Assembly (NCBI GenBank): GCA_003116975.1
Contig: BGKB01000085.1
Location: forward strand, 62,001-126,000
Direction: 5' to 3'
DNA length: 64,000 nt
From: Aurantiochytrium sp. KH105
Lineage: Eukaryota; Sar; Bigyra; Thraustochytrida; Thraustochytriidae
The notes under the pieces were generated by a model. It ran no database searches, was not told the DNA's origin, and was given only the letters and a program-made list of their open reading frames with translations. The position numbers were made by a program, and so were the translations under genes. The stretch's first letter is position 1. Every line of letters begins with the position of its first letter. Below are positions 1-10,536 of the stretch, one piece after another.

Positions 1-386
1 CGCGGGATCGTTTGCCAAGATGGACAACTTGAATACGACTAGTAAAAGAAAGTGGCTCAACGGCCCGCAAGACCAATAGACTCGGACAGACAAAAGGTGT
101 CCCGCCATCGGAAAGAGAAGGACGAGCCTAGCCCAGGTTTACCTTGACCGTTCTGTCCGTCAGGCTGTTATACAGGTCGTTTAAGAGAATGCTAGGGTGT
201 GTGTGTGCGTGAGAGAGAGAGAGAGAGAGAGAGAGATGAAAGAGTTAACCGAAAGACTTGCATGCAGATGAAAGCTACAAATCATTTGCGGTGATTTCTG
301 ACTTTCATCAGAAACAAAGCGTACGGGACGATACGGAAGTGAAATTCATGAGAATAAAGCATGGGTAGGCTGGCTAACTACTACTA
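1..386. other. 3' flank, no gene seen
   Basis: No convincing reading frame lies here. The stretch is the 3' flank of the minus-strand AAA_28 gene and is relatively AT-rich. The only structure seen is a short TG tract running into a GA dinucleotide tract at about 196-236. Confidence 0.6.
211..236. repeat. (GA)n microsatellite
   Basis: An uninterrupted run of about 13 GA units follows a short TG/TGCG tract. It is non-coding and lies about 150 bp downstream of the stop codon of the minus-strand gene. Confidence 0.95.
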
Positions 387-1325
387 CTACATGGACCGAG
401 AAGAAGCCGCAGCGGAAGCGGCGGCAATCTGCTGGAGCTCGGCATCGAGCACCTCCTTGAGATGCTCGTACACGCGCGCGAGCTTGGCGTCAAAGTTCTG
501 AGCATTATCAATGACACGCTGGTGCGGATGGCCGCGGTAGCTATCCAGCACAGCCGAATCAAGACGACGCGCCTCTTCGAGTTCCTCCTCGGTTGCGTCC
601 GGATGTTTGTCCAAATAAAAGGTTTCCGCACCGTCAGCAGCTGTGACGAGGTGCAAGATGAGATCGTACCTGTCAAGCACAGACAACAGGCCGTTGCGCA
701 CCCACGAGTTGACATTGAGTACGCGACCCCAGAGCTCCGGGGGCAGAAAGGCGGCCACGTCTGGCAACGCGCGGTCATAGAGAATGATCGAAGGTAGCCT
801 CGAGGAACGTGCAATGTCCGTAAAGCTGTGCTCCATCTGCAGCTGGAGTTCTAAAAGACGCGATTCAAAGGTGACGAGAGCATCTACGTCGCCGTCCTGA
901 CCGGGATACACACAGCCGCCGTTCATGAGCAGCGTCGGAACCTCGGGTACCGTGTACACATTCCACCCGTCTTTGTGCAGCTCGGCCGCAAGGAACTCAA
1001 TCGAGGACGCCTTGCCTGCGCACTGGCCTCCCGTGATGACCACCTGAAAGACGGGTGTTTCATTGGGTGCGAAGGGAGCGCTATCGCCGGCAAGTTTGTT
1101 CTGAAGAACCACCTGGCTCTTCTCCCTTGCGCTGGCGTCCAGGTGGTGCCAGGCAGACCACTTGGAGATCTTCCTGCGACGGCTCTCCCGCACAATCACA
1201 TACACGCTCCGTGCCAGCGCCACGGCCGACAGACCTGCGGCACACGCCGCGACGCCCACCGCAAAGGCGTGCCTCTCCTCGCGGCCATACTCGGGCACTC
1301 TCGCCGCCCACTCCATGAACGCCAT
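387..1325 (-). CDS. TTD14-like AAA_28 P-loop protein with N-terminal membrane segment
   Basis: The 312-residue product has a hydrophobic segment at about residues 20-46, followed by an Arg/Lys-rich stretch, so it is probably membrane-anchored with the ATPase domain cytosolic. A nucleotide-binding domain begins at about residue 92 with VVITGGQCAGKASS. This matches the AAA_28/NadR-kinase-like family that includes TTD14 of fly photoreceptors, a GTP-binding trafficking factor. The family P-loop normally reads GGPCAGKS/T; here the Ser/Thr after Lys105 is Ala106, with Ser107 next. The C-terminal HQRVIDN-type motif is present. The ATG at 1325 is used; the codon before it is GTG. The gene is divergent from the galactose mutarotase gene across about 1 kb. 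The family call is fairly sure; the function is not. Confidence 0.75.
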   Translation of the reverse strand: MAFMEWAARVPEYGREERHAFAVGVAACAAGLSAVALARSVYVIVRESRRRKISKWSAWHHLDASAREKSQVVLQNKLAGDSAPFAPNETPVFQVVITGGQCAGKASSIEFLAAELHKDGWNVYTVPEVPTLLMNGGCVYPGQDGDVDALVTFESRLLELQLQMEHSFTDIARSSRLPSIILYDRALPDVAAFLPPELWGRVLNVNSWVRNGLLSVLDRYDLILHLVTAADGAETFYLDKHPDATEEELEEARRLDSAVLDSYRGHPHQRVIDNAQNFDAKLARVYEHLKEVLDAELQQIAAASAAASSRSM

Positions 1326-2315
1326 CACCCACCTCCTCCGGCCGCTGGCCCCGCCCGCGCAGAGCCGAGGGGGGCGGGGGACGGGGCCTCCGCGCGACCG
1401 CTCTGCCGCGCCCGCGCCGCTGCCGGCCTCCTCCTCGCGCGCCGCGCCGCCAGAAGCTGCTCCCTGCCCGCGCTGCCCGGCTCGCTCGCGATATGCCGCT
1501 CTGCCTGGCCCCTCGAGACCTCCTCCTTGTAGGCCCCGCTACCACTCGACTACCTGGCCGGCGTGCATGCCTGCCTGCCTGCTGTGCGCGGCGCAGCTAC
1601 GTGCGGACGCCGAAGCCGCCCCAGCGCCCCGGCCAGCGACGCCGCGCCCTGACCCCGACCTGACTGGCGGCCAGCGAGCGAGCCACGTGCCGCACGGAAC
1701 GTCGGGTCCGAGCGCGAGACGGGGAGAAAGGAGGTCTGCTCGCATAAATCGTCCCGGTTCTTGCTTGCACGAGATCATTGTGGCGCCGTAAAAAAGCACA
1801 GATTATTCAATACAGCACAGCACAACACAGCCAGCACCGTGGCAGCATGCGAGCGCATCTGCTAAAGAGGGCCAGCCCTGATCTGATCTGCTTACCCGTA
1901 TTCACGAGCATGCGGCTCTCGTGCCTCCGCGTGGATGGAGTAGTAAACGTATACACTGGTTTTCATGCAACATTCGGGCTCTCGTGGCTGCGCAGCGCCT
2001 CGCCAGAAACAAAGGCGTGGCATTGGCTTTCAGAACATCAGTGCAGTCTCTGATCGCCGGAGCGCACGCCAAGTCGCGTCGGCGTTGCAGTGCAAGTTGC
2101 AGCAGCAGCTGCAGATGCGGCCAAAATGAACTGTGCGCGGGCCAGGGCCGATCTTTCGCCCGGTTTATGGCCGAGAGAGCGCCGCCTTGAAAAGATCCGC
2201 TTCCGCTCGTTGTCACACATCCGTCTCTGGCAACACTTTGGTCAAAGCCAAACCAAGCAGATCCGCAAAGCGAGCGACGGCGAGAGCGAGCGAGAGCAAG
2301 GAGGAGCAAGGGAGA
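1326..2315. promoter_or_regulatory. divergent intergenic region (AAA_28 / galactose mutarotase)
   Basis: About 990 bp separate two divergent ATGs. The first 350 bp next to the minus-strand gene are very GC-rich, and the rest is mixed. Open frames here lack codon character and conserved motifs. It probably holds both promoters and 5' leaders. A purine-rich leader (GAGCGAGAG-type) immediately precedes the plus-strand ATG. Confidence 0.5.
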
Positions 2316-3473
2316 ATGAGCGTCAAGGTGAGCGAGCTCGACATGCGGTGCGACGCCGGGGAGCCGCCGGTGGCGCCCGCGCGACCGCCGGGAAAGCCGG
2401 AAAAGGTGACCATCGAGAACGGTCTGGGCCTCGTCGTGGAGATGGCCACCTTTGGGGCGACGCTGCTCTCAGTCAAGCTGGATGGCGTCGAACTCATCGT
2501 GCGCATCGACCGCGAGGTGCTCCCATGCAGGTACGGAACCTACGGTGGCGCCACCATTGGCCGCTACGCCAACAGAATTGCCAAGGCAAGCTTTGACCTC
2601 AACGGCAAAACCTATGATCTCGAGGCCAACAACGGACCAAACTCGTTGCACGGCGGCGTCTTCGGCTTCCATCGACGCGTCTGGAACATTTCCGAGGTCA
2701 TTGAGTCCGACGAGGAAATTGGCCTTTGCATGGAGTACCTCTCGTCCGATGGCGAAGATGGCTTCCCCGGCAAACTTCTCGCCAAAGCGCGCTACTCACT
2801 CAGTCGCAAGTCTAACGAGCTTCGTACTGTCTTTTCGGCCGAGCTCGACGCCGAAGAAAAGCAAGAGACCATTGTTAACATGTGCAATCACGTGTACTGG
2901 AACCTTTCCGGTAAGACCGCTCATACTATCACGGATCATGCGCTTCAGATGCATTGTCCTTCCTACATTCCCGTCGATGACACGCTTATCCCCGTGTCAA
3001 AGATTGCATCTGTTAAGGATACTCCCTTTGAGTTCCGCGAAAAGCCACATCGTATCGGGGACCGTCTCAAACAAGTAGGAGAAGGCGCGAACTATGGTTA
3101 TGATCACTGTCTCTGTTTCATGGCCCCTGATGGCGACACCGAGGTGGAGACCGCAGCTGTGCCGACCATCAAGCGCAATCTTGGCGCTGATTTCCAAGAC
3201 ACCGAGCTCAAAGTCTTGCTCACACTTTCCGATCCGGCCGATTCCGGCCGTTCCATGACAATGGCCACCACGCAACCCGGTGTACAAGTCTACACAGCTA
3301 ACTTTATGCCTGATGAGCATCAGCATACAGGGGTTGCGCTTGAGACGGAAAATCTTCCAGACGCTGTGAACCAGCGTCACAAGAATGCACGCTTTCCTTC
3401 GCCAGTCTTGAGTCCGGGCGAAAAATACATGCAGGCCACCACCTATGAGTTCTCATCCAACCCCAAGGTCTAG
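2316..3473 (+). CDS. GALM: galactose mutarotase (aldose 1-epimerase)
   Basis: This 385-residue protein interconverts alpha and beta anomers of galactose and glucose at the entry of the Leloir pathway, in the cytosol. The family signature is nearly complete. Residues 105-114 read NNGPNSLHGG, carrying the substrate-binding Asn and His112. The catalytic acid His192 sits in CNHVYWNLSG, the Asp263 segment is YGYDH, and the catalytic base Glu343 sits in ALETENLPDA. The C-terminus is the expected beta-sandwich strand. The open frame continues 61 codons upstream only through a non-ATG codon, so the ATG at 2316, after a purine-rich leader, is chosen. That start leaves about 30 residues before the conserved domain, with no targeting signal. 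Confidence 0.95.
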   Translation: MSVKVSELDMRCDAGEPPVAPARPPGKPEKVTIENGLGLVVEMATFGATLLSVKLDGVELIVRIDREVLPCRYGTYGGATIGRYANRIAKASFDLNGKTYDLEANNGPNSLHGGVFGFHRRVWNISEVIESDEEIGLCMEYLSSDGEDGFPGKLLAKARYSLSRKSNELRTVFSAELDAEEKQETIVNMCNHVYWNLSGKTAHTITDHALQMHCPSYIPVDDTLIPVSKIASVKDTPFEFREKPHRIGDRLKQVGEGANYGYDHCLCFMAPDGDTEVETAAVPTIKRNLGADFQDTELKVLLTLSDPADSGRSMTMATTQPGVQVYTANFMPDEHQHTGVALETENLPDAVNQRHKNARFPSPVLSPGEKYMQATTYEFSSNPKV

Positions 3474-4078
3474 GCGGAGAAAAGAGAGAAAGAGGGAAGG
3501 GTTGAGTTCAAGATTTTGCTTCTTATTTCGAAGCGGTAATACTGCTATTCTAAGTTATGCGCGCAATGATTTTGCTCACGCTATTGGCCCAATCAATCTA
3601 TCCTCCGAAGATCTTTCTTCTTGTTGTCTGCGCTGCTGTCCCGGCCAGATCTTGCAGCAAATCCAAAATAGAATCCAGCTTGCTCGAGAGTAGTACATGC
3701 CCGCGAACTGCGCGGTGCGTGCTCGCGTTCTCACTCCAAGGCCTCCGCTAAACACCATAAGATAAGCAGGACAAAAAGATCGCCTCACTCACTGTTTGTG
3801 GTGGTTGGGCGCCGCTAGCTGCTGGTCGCTCTCATCAATCAACAAAACCCATTTGGCCTCGCGCAAGGCGAGCTCGCGACGCCGACGCCACCTCGCGAGG
3901 GGGCGCAGCCCGCGCCACCAACCGCGCGCCGCGCCCGCCTTTGTGTGTGTGCGTGCGCGCGCACGCTGCGCAGGTGTGTCTTGCGCGCCACTCGCGGGAT
4001 CGACCCAGATCGAGCAGAGCCAACCGCCCGCATCGCGCGAACGTCAAGCCGCGGCCCAGCGCGGCGCAGAGAGCCGCC
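3474..4078. other. intergenic region before NUP210
   Basis: About 600 bp hold the 3' flank of the mutarotase gene and the promoter and leader of the gp210 gene. A GT/GC-alternating tract lies at about 3943-3963. No independent gene is supported. Confidence 0.5.
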
Positions 4079-7000
4079 ATGACCCGCCAGACGGCGCGCC
4101 AGACGCGAGCGGCGGCAGCCACGGCGCTGATTCTGCTCGTGGCCGCCCTCGCATGTCTCGCTGTAGGTGCAGCCCCTGAGCTGCGCCGACAAAACGCCAA
4201 GCGCTTCGACCCGGAGCAGCTCGAAGACCAAGCCTTTGCGGTGGGCGAGGCGGGTCGTGTTGTTTCGAGCGGGTCCATCTCGTCTACCTCGTCATCCTCA
4301 TCCGCGTCGTCCTCATCGTCCTCCTCGTCTTCGACGTCCGGATCGTGGCAGCGTATGGGTCGCTTCCGCGTGAGCGACGTGAGCTTGCTCCTGCCCTCAG
4401 AAAAGGCGCTTCGCCTTGATGCAGATGACCTCGTGCCTGTGTCGCGAGTAGTGTCAGCCAAACCAGGATGCTTCCGCTGGATCAGCAACGATGAGCGCGT
4501 GGTGAGCATTACCCCCGAGACCGACGCACGATGCGCGCAAAAGCTCACGAGCGGGTCGGCCAAAATCGTCAGCCGCCACGACACTAGCAACGCAACTTCC
4601 ACGGTAGTGACGGCCATTCAGGAGGACGCCACGACGGGGGAAGAGCTCGAAATCAATATCGAGGTCTACATTGCACCCATTCGTGGCGTTCGAATCCTCA
4701 CCACCGTTCGCCGTCTCAATCTCTACGAGGCCGAGACGCTCGAAGTTCAGGCCTTTGATGAGGAGGAAAACGTCTTTTCCAGTTTGATGGGCCTTGCATT
4801 CCAGTGGACAGGGGTCCATGCAACAATGGCGGACCGCGAGGTTCCCTTGGTCATTTCCAGGCTTGCCAATTCGGATGTCTCGGTCACGGATGAGCTCCTT
4901 CAGGAGTCTTATGGGCGCTTTGGACATAAGATTGAGGTGCGCGGTAAGAAGACTGGCCCGGCGCGCGTCACCGCCGAGCTCAGCCATGTTGGGGCCGGCG
5001 GCATCGCCTCCCGAATCCTCGACGAGGTCGTCATTGACGTCGTCGAAGCCATGGGAGTCTGCCCACCGGCGCCCATTCTCATTCCAAAAGCCTCAATCAG
5101 AGCTGTGGCGGCGCGCAAGGTCAATCGCTCCGCCTGGGGTATCATTGATGGCACAGGGAACGGCCACTATCAGTGGCGCATCGAAGACACCGAAGCTGTT
5201 CGCGTGGTTGATCCCGAGGGTCACCTCGAAGCGATCGAGCCCGGCATCGGCCGCCTTCGCTTTGAGGAAAAGTCGTACCCCACGAACGGCCTCTCGGTAC
5301 CTCTCCGCGTCGTTGACCCTGACACAATCACACTGTGGTTCGCTCCCCTTCCGAAACGTGGCGGAAACCTCGCCGGGATCTCAACCAAGTTGAACACACT
5401 GACAAAGTCGAACCCCTGCACGTGGATGGCCGCGAGCCGCTTTCCACTCGATGCAAGACTTCCCAAGGCCCGCGAGTGGCGTGGTAGCGCTGGTTCCGCG
5501 CGAGGTTCATCGCGCTGGCTCATGGTTGTGGGTCGTCGGTACTACGTCATGGCAACACTTGGTTCGGCCATGCTCGCCGAGGACCAGGTCATCTTTGTGA
5601 CGCCAGAAATGGACTTTTTCTTTTCGAAGGCAAAGTCCGCAGACAAAGCCGCCGAGGGTGGCCTCTCTTTTCTTCCTGCAGAAGAAATGGAGCACGATTT
5701 TGCTGGCAATGTTCGCCTTGTGGAGGCGACGCGCGCTGGGTTCATCGATCTGTCCGCCTCTTTCGCGGAAGCGAGCCTTGGCGTCGTGCAGAATGCTGTG
5801 CAAATCGTCGATCCCGTGCAATTGGAAAAGTACATTATCCGTCTTCCCATCGACATTGTGGCGGGCGTCATGCACTCGTACCGGATTCGGGCGCGTGGCG
5901 GCACGACGCGGTACATTTTCTCCTCTGCGGATAGTAATCCTGTGGTGGATGTCGATCGGCAACAGGGCTCGCTCCTTGTGCGCCAGCAGCGACCCACGAA
6001 TCAGTCGGTTGTGGTCCAGGATATGCACGACGAAACCAATTACGCTGAGGCCTTTGTCGTTGTCTCCGAGCCCAAGCTGCTCCGCTTCCAGAGCTCGGAG
6101 ATCTATGTGACCATTGGCGACATTTTCCCCGTGCAGGCTATTCTGCAGGATGCAGAGGGCGTTTCCTTTGACAACTGCACCGGTCTTGAGACGTCGCTCA
6201 AATGGGAGGTTCACGGCGCGGCAGTCTCGCGCACCGCGGAGACGGATCAGGCCACCATCTCTGGCATCGATGGCTCCGTGAATGCCTCCGTTTGCAGCGA
6301 GCGCATGTACAAGGCTGGTGCCGCGGGAACGGCGACCATTACGGCCCGTTACGGGGACGCGACGCGTGCCACACTACGCGTTATTGTCCTCAACAAGATC
6401 TCAATTGAGTCTCCCAAGCCGAACCTCGCGCTCGACGCGAAAAACCGGCCCGTGGCGCTCATCATGGTGCACGCGAGTGTTGACATGCGCGTTCTGGGAG
6501 GTAAGCTTGTCGACAGCGAAATGCAGGTGTTTTCGATGGAGAAAGACGCTGGCGCGCAGCATGGGCGTCGACAGATTGACATTTCCAACAGTGACCGCCG
6601 CGAGGAAGATCACATTGGCATCCATGAGCGTCGCGTGAAGCCAGGGACCCGCGAGTTCATCTTGACGTGCCGACGCGAGGGAGACTTTGAGATCGTTCTC
6701 GAGCGCACCGCTACTATGGTCCTGCTATGCCGTCCCGCCGCTGGAGCGGCCATTACACTTATGCCCGAGATGGCCTACGATGGCGCGACTTGCGGAACGG
6801 GGCCAAACGGTGCCAATGTCGTGACCGGCGTGGCGCTGCCATTGCGCATTGATGCTTTTGACGCAGAGAACCGCCGCTTTACGCACCTTCAGGGCTTCAA
6901 GAATGAGTGGTCGTTGCCGAAACTCTCGTCAGCGGCTCAATTTGAGACGCTGGGCGGTCGAACCTCCAACGACCCCATGCGCAACGTGCGCGTCGACGCA

Positions 7001-9754
7001 GATTTTACCGGGAATGCCACTGTCAAGGGCGTGCTTACTTTCGACGATGGCGAAGACTCGCATCACCTCACGCTCGAGGCTCTCTTTGCGCTTGGAGTCT
7101 ACGAAGATCTTGCGCTTGACCCTCCCAACGTGTGGCCCATTATCCCGGACCCCGAGGTCGAGTATCGCATGCGCGTCACGCATGGTCCCCAGCACGGTCA
7201 ACTGGAATGCTCCGCAACATCATCAAATGCAGACCTTGTGGTCGTCTCTGTGACCGGTCGCGACGTCGCGGTCCGGTACGCTGCGCACCGCGAGCCGCGG
7301 GACGCGGACGCCACGCTTTTGTGTCAGCTCAACTGCCTCATTGGCGCCAAGGGACTCCATGCGCCTCTTCAATTCCGACGTGTAGCAAAGGTCGCTCTTT
7401 CGGGCCCCAACAAGCTGCGCGAAGGCGCCAAGGCGACGCTGGTAATGCAGGCCTTTAGCCGCGACAACGGCCCGTTCTCTGCCGAGATGCATCGTGCTTT
7501 GCTCCCTGTGTTGGAGCCCATTCCTGCAGGCGCCTTGTCGCTCCCCTCGGCGTTGGACCAGGCGGTCTGTGCTCAAGCAGGCACCGACCCGCGATCTTGT
7601 GCCGGCGAGTGGCGTGTGGACATCACCGCTGTGAAAGCGGGCGAGGTCCTTTTGCGCGGAAGTACGCTCAATGGAGCGGTATCGGCGGACCATAAAATCC
7701 GCATCTACCAAGGCATTGAAATTACCCCAGGCCCCGAAAAGGCTGTGGAACCGGGTGTCAAGTTTCGCCTCCGGCGCCGCTACGGTCCCTTTTTAGACCC
7801 CAGCGAGTGCCATTTCGAGGTTGGATCCCAGGACGCGTCTGTGGCGGAGATCTTGGACGAACCCCACGGCATCTTTTATGCCCGTTCGCAAGGTCGTGCT
7901 GAGGTCTGCGTCTTGTGCCGCGAAGACGGTCACGTGATTGACAAGGCATGCGTCAGTGTGCGTGTCATGGTTCTCAGTCAGATGGAGATTCAGCCGGCGC
8001 TTGTTCATATGATCGAGGGGGATGAAATGCGTCTTCGCGGAATCTTTCCAGAGGTCAAGGAAGTCCCCATTGACTATGGGGTCATCCCTCGTGCATACTC
8101 GTGGTCTGTCGAAAACGCCACCGTTGCCGCCATTCAGGGCCCGGTGTCTTCGAACGAGTACTCGGTGTGGGTTTCTGGTCTTCGTCCGGGCAAAACGCGC
8201 ATTTCCTTGCGGTCTTCGTCTCGCAAGGGCCATGGTGGTCTCGAGACGTCCGTCATTGTGATTGTGGAGCAAAAATTGCGCTTACTGACACCTGCCCAGG
8301 TGATCATGCCGCGGCATGGCGCTCTGGAGATTCGCACGAGCGTCGATACCCTTATTGCAAAGACGGGCGGAATTCTCTCGTTCTTTGTGGGTGGCCGCGC
8401 ATGCCACAGTCTCGCTGCAGAGAGTAGCAACATTATTGACGTGGATGTCGACGGCGTCATTCGCTCCAAGGAGCGTCTCGGGGAGGCGCCTGTCATTGTC
8501 GAGTACCGCAGTGTGGGCTCCGCCGATGAGGATATCGTTCAGTTCGCGACTGTGCACGTTCTCGTTCGCGAAATCGCCTCGATTGGCGTGCGCCAGCTCT
8601 GGCCTGACCTCATCGTCCCGCTCGGTATGCCCCGCGAGGTCCATGCCTCTGTCTTTGACAAACAGGGAAGCCTGTTTACAGCACCGTTCAACACCATCAA
8701 GGTGGAGGCAGTGGCGGTGGATGATGATGTCTTGGCAATTTCGGACGTGCAGGTCCCGCGCGAACCCGTTTCCTTTCACCGTCTCTCCCTAGAGGGCCTG
8801 CAGACGGGAACGTCCTCCGTGTACCTCACCATCAAGGCACCTTTGCAGGAGCCTGTTCGCGAGGACTACGTGCGTGTGGTGGTTATCCCTGGCGTCGATG
8901 GCGTCCGCTTTGTGCTGGATGAGGTCGCTCCTCGCGGCGCGCTTCGTTCGCTGCTTCTCGTTCCTGGGCAGCCTCTTTTGGTCCCGGTGCAGACAATGCA
9001 CCATCTTAATGCTTCGCAGTTGCTCTCGTGCGAGGCACAAATTGGCGGCCAGACTCTCAAGACCTCGATGAAGGTTTACAACGACTCAAGCGCAGCTTGC
9101 CAGATTTTAGGTCCAGCCGATGCTCATGACGATAGCCAGGACAGAATCGTCTTGACTCTTTTGGTTGGGGACCAGGTCATTAGCTCGCAGACAGTTCCTC
9201 TTCGTTTTGGATTCCGCCTCGTTCCCGCTGATGGAAATTCTGCCTCATCGCGGCAAGCGACCATTGGAAAGGGTTACATGCGCTGGGAAGAGGAAGATGC
9301 GGTTGAGGTCAAGCTTGTGGGCGATCATCTGGATCAGGTCACTGTTTCCAGTGAACGTCCTTCGCTCCTCACGGCCCATCACCATCCTCATGAAGTAAAC
9401 CACGTGCGCCTTGAGCGCCAGCGGAATGATACATGCGGTCAATCTGTGCATGTTGTCTTTGAAAGCACCATGACAGGTCAAGTCACCTCGCTCGTGATAT
9501 TCTTTGCTTGCGAAACCACTGCTTGGTGGTGGCCGCTGCCCCATGTTCTCGACCTGCTGCGATGGCAACCGATCGTTATTAGCACGCTCGTCTGCCTTGT
9601 AGTATCATGTCTTTTGTGCGGAAGCGCTTCAGGCCCGCTCGGCGGAAGCCGTCGTGGACATCCGATTCGTTTCGCCGACGCAGACCATCCCCGCGACATT
9701 CCACAGACAAGCCGTGACCATGGTCTCGGCGCGCCACATCACTATCGTCGCTAG
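4079..9754 (+). CDS. NUP210: nuclear pore membrane glycoprotein gp210
   Basis: This 1891-residue type I membrane protein matches gp210, the pore-membrane component of the nuclear pore complex (about 1890 residues in animals). An N-terminal signal peptide (about residues 11-32, ending LACLAVGAA) is followed by a poly-Ser tract at about residues 55-80. A very long lumenal region of Ig-like/BID-type beta domains follows. A single transmembrane segment lies at about 1829-1850 (WQPIVISTLVCLVVSCLLCG), with a tail of about 41 residues facing the pore. Several N-glycosylation sequons are visible. The open frame extends 46 codons upstream only via GTG; the ATG at 4079 puts the signal peptide at the terminus. 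No intron is needed over 5.7 kb. Confidence 0.88.
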   Translation: MTRQTARQTRAAAATALILLVAALACLAVGAAPELRRQNAKRFDPEQLEDQAFAVGEAGRVVSSGSISSTSSSSSASSSSSSSSSTSGSWQRMGRFRVSDVSLLLPSEKALRLDADDLVPVSRVVSAKPGCFRWISNDERVVSITPETDARCAQKLTSGSAKIVSRHDTSNATSTVVTAIQEDATTGEELEINIEVYIAPIRGVRILTTVRRLNLYEAETLEVQAFDEEENVFSSLMGLAFQWTGVHATMADREVPLVISRLANSDVSVTDELLQESYGRFGHKIEVRGKKTGPARVTAELSHVGAGGIASRILDEVVIDVVEAMGVCPPAPILIPKASIRAVAARKVNRSAWGIIDGTGNGHYQWRIEDTEAVRVVDPEGHLEAIEPGIGRLRFEEKSYPTNGLSVPLRVVDPDTITLWFAPLPKRGGNLAGISTKLNTLTKSNPCTWMAASRFPLDARLPKAREWRGSAGSARGSSRWLMVVGRRYYVMATLGSAMLAEDQVIFVTPEMDFFFSKAKSADKAAEGGLSFLPAEEMEHDFAGNVRLVEATRAGFIDLSASFAEASLGVVQNAVQIVDPVQLEKYIIRLPIDIVAGVMHSYRIRARGGTTRYIFSSADSNPVVDVDRQQGSLLVRQQRPTNQSVVVQDMHDETNYAEAFVVVSEPKLLRFQSSEIYVTIGDIFPVQAILQDAEGVSFDNCTGLETSLKWEVHGAAVSRTAETDQATISGIDGSVNASVCSERMYKAGAAGTATITARYGDATRATLRVIVLNKISIESPKPNLALDAKNRPVALIMVHASVDMRVLGGKLVDSEMQVFSMEKDAGAQHGRRQIDISNSDRREEDHIGIHERRVKPGTREFILTCRREGDFEIVLERTATMVLLCRPAAGAAITLMPEMAYDGATCGTGPNGANVVTGVALPLRIDAFDAENRRFTHLQGFKNEWSLPKLSSAAQFETLGGRTSNDPMRNVRVDADFTGNATVKGVLTFDDGEDSHHLTLEALFALGVYEDLALDPPNVWPIIPDPEVEYRMRVTHGPQHGQLECSATSSNADLVVVSVTGRDVAVRYAAHREPRDADATLLCQLNCLIGAKGLHAPLQFRRVAKVALSGPNKLREGAKATLVMQAFSRDNGPFSAEMHRALLPVLEPIPAGALSLPSALDQAVCAQAGTDPRSCAGEWRVDITAVKAGEVLLRGSTLNGAVSADHKIRIYQGIEITPGPEKAVEPGVKFRLRRRYGPFLDPSECHFEVGSQDASVAEILDEPHGIFYARSQGRAEVCVLCREDGHVIDKACVSVRVMVLSQMEIQPALVHMIEGDEMRLRGIFPEVKEVPIDYGVIPRAYSWSVENATVAAIQGPVSSNEYSVWVSGLRPGKTRISLRSSSRKGHGGLETSVIVIVEQKLRLLTPAQVIMPRHGALEIRTSVDTLIAKTGGILSFFVGGRACHSLAAESSNIIDVDVDGVIRSKERLGEAPVIVEYRSVGSADEDIVQFATVHVLVREIASIGVRQLWPDLIVPLGMPREVHASVFDKQGSLFTAPFNTIKVEAVAVDDDVLAISDVQVPREPVSFHRLSLEGLQTGTSSVYLTIKAPLQEPVREDYVRVVVIPGVDGVRFVLDEVAPRGALRSLLLVPGQPLLVPVQTMHHLNASQLLSCEAQIGGQTLKTSMKVYNDSSAACQILGPADAHDDSQDRIVLTLLVGDQVISSQTVPLRFGFRLVPADGNSASSRQATIGKGYMRWEEEDAVEVKLVGDHLDQVTVSSERPSLLTAHHHPHEVNHVRLERQRNDTCGQSVHVVFESTMTGQVTSLVIFFACETTAWWWPLPHVLDLLRWQPIVISTLVCLVVSCLLCGSASGPLGGSRRGHPIRFADADHPRDIPQTSRDHGLGAPHHYRR

Positions 9755-10038
9755 ATAGAAAGACAGCTATACCTACTACGTAAAAGCGGAACCAACCTTG
9801 AGACTCCTTGGCTGCTCATCACATGTCAGAACCTACGGCATGAGGAAGCAAAGATGAAGGTTATGCTAGCATCCAGCATCCGGCATGGCATGTTCAGAGT
9901 ACTATACCCAGCAAAGAAAAAAGGCTCTATGTTGCAATGCTCCACCCGTCATTCGAAGCTTGGGTTGCGATAATCGAGCAACCAGATGACTGCGATCGAC
10001 AAAGCATTTAGCATGGTGCTTGCTGTGCTCGAAGAGCA
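9755..10038. other. gp210 3' flank
   Basis: About 280 bp of AT-richer sequence downstream of the gp210 stop codon. I see no gene or repeat in it. Confidence 0.5.
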
Positions 10039-10536
10039 ATGTCTCGGGAGAACGCCTTTTTCGTCTTCACGACGCACTCATCGCAAGGCCCTGTCGCGCG
10101 ACCATCATCTGTCTGGCAATTGCAAGTGGAACGAACGTTTAACCGCTCGCAGACATTCTATGTATACACCTGGCAAGGACACACTTGCCTCAGGTGAAGG
10201 ATCGACCAGATGCGATGAGACGTCGCATTGTATGTCCACGTGCTATTTGCCTTTTTTCTGCAAAGCGGTTTTCCAGGGTGCCGTACGCATGGAGCTCGAG
10301 ACGGCGCTACAAGAGGAGAAGCCATTCTGCTTGTACACGAAGGCGACCCAGCTCGCACGGGCTTTGCCGACTTCTCCGCATACATTGACACTGCTCCGGC
10401 ATCGGCCAAGCACCTCTTTCTGGAGATGGAGTCCATGCCTTTTCAGAGTCGTCTGTATTCGGCCAAGGGCTTTTACGAAGAACTCATCTCGTGCATCACG
10501 AATGCATGGTACGTACAATTCCCAGAGAGGAAATGA
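10039..10536 (+). CDS. candidate two-exon gene, unknown product
   Basis: Two coding-like blocks in different frames are joined by good splice signals. Exon 1 is 10039-10193, starting at ATG (MSRENAFFVF...) and ending CAG|GTGAAG. The 72-nt intron 10194-10265 ends in a pyrimidine run, CTTTTTTCTGCAAAG. Exon 2 is 10266-10536 and ends at TGA. Together they give exactly 142 codons (141 residues) with no stop. A second donor-like site (GCATG|GTACGT at 10508/10509) could lead to a further exon near 10690-10870, but the frame there is ambiguous. No family is recognised. It could also be a degraded gene; transcript evidence would settle it. Confidence 0.35.
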
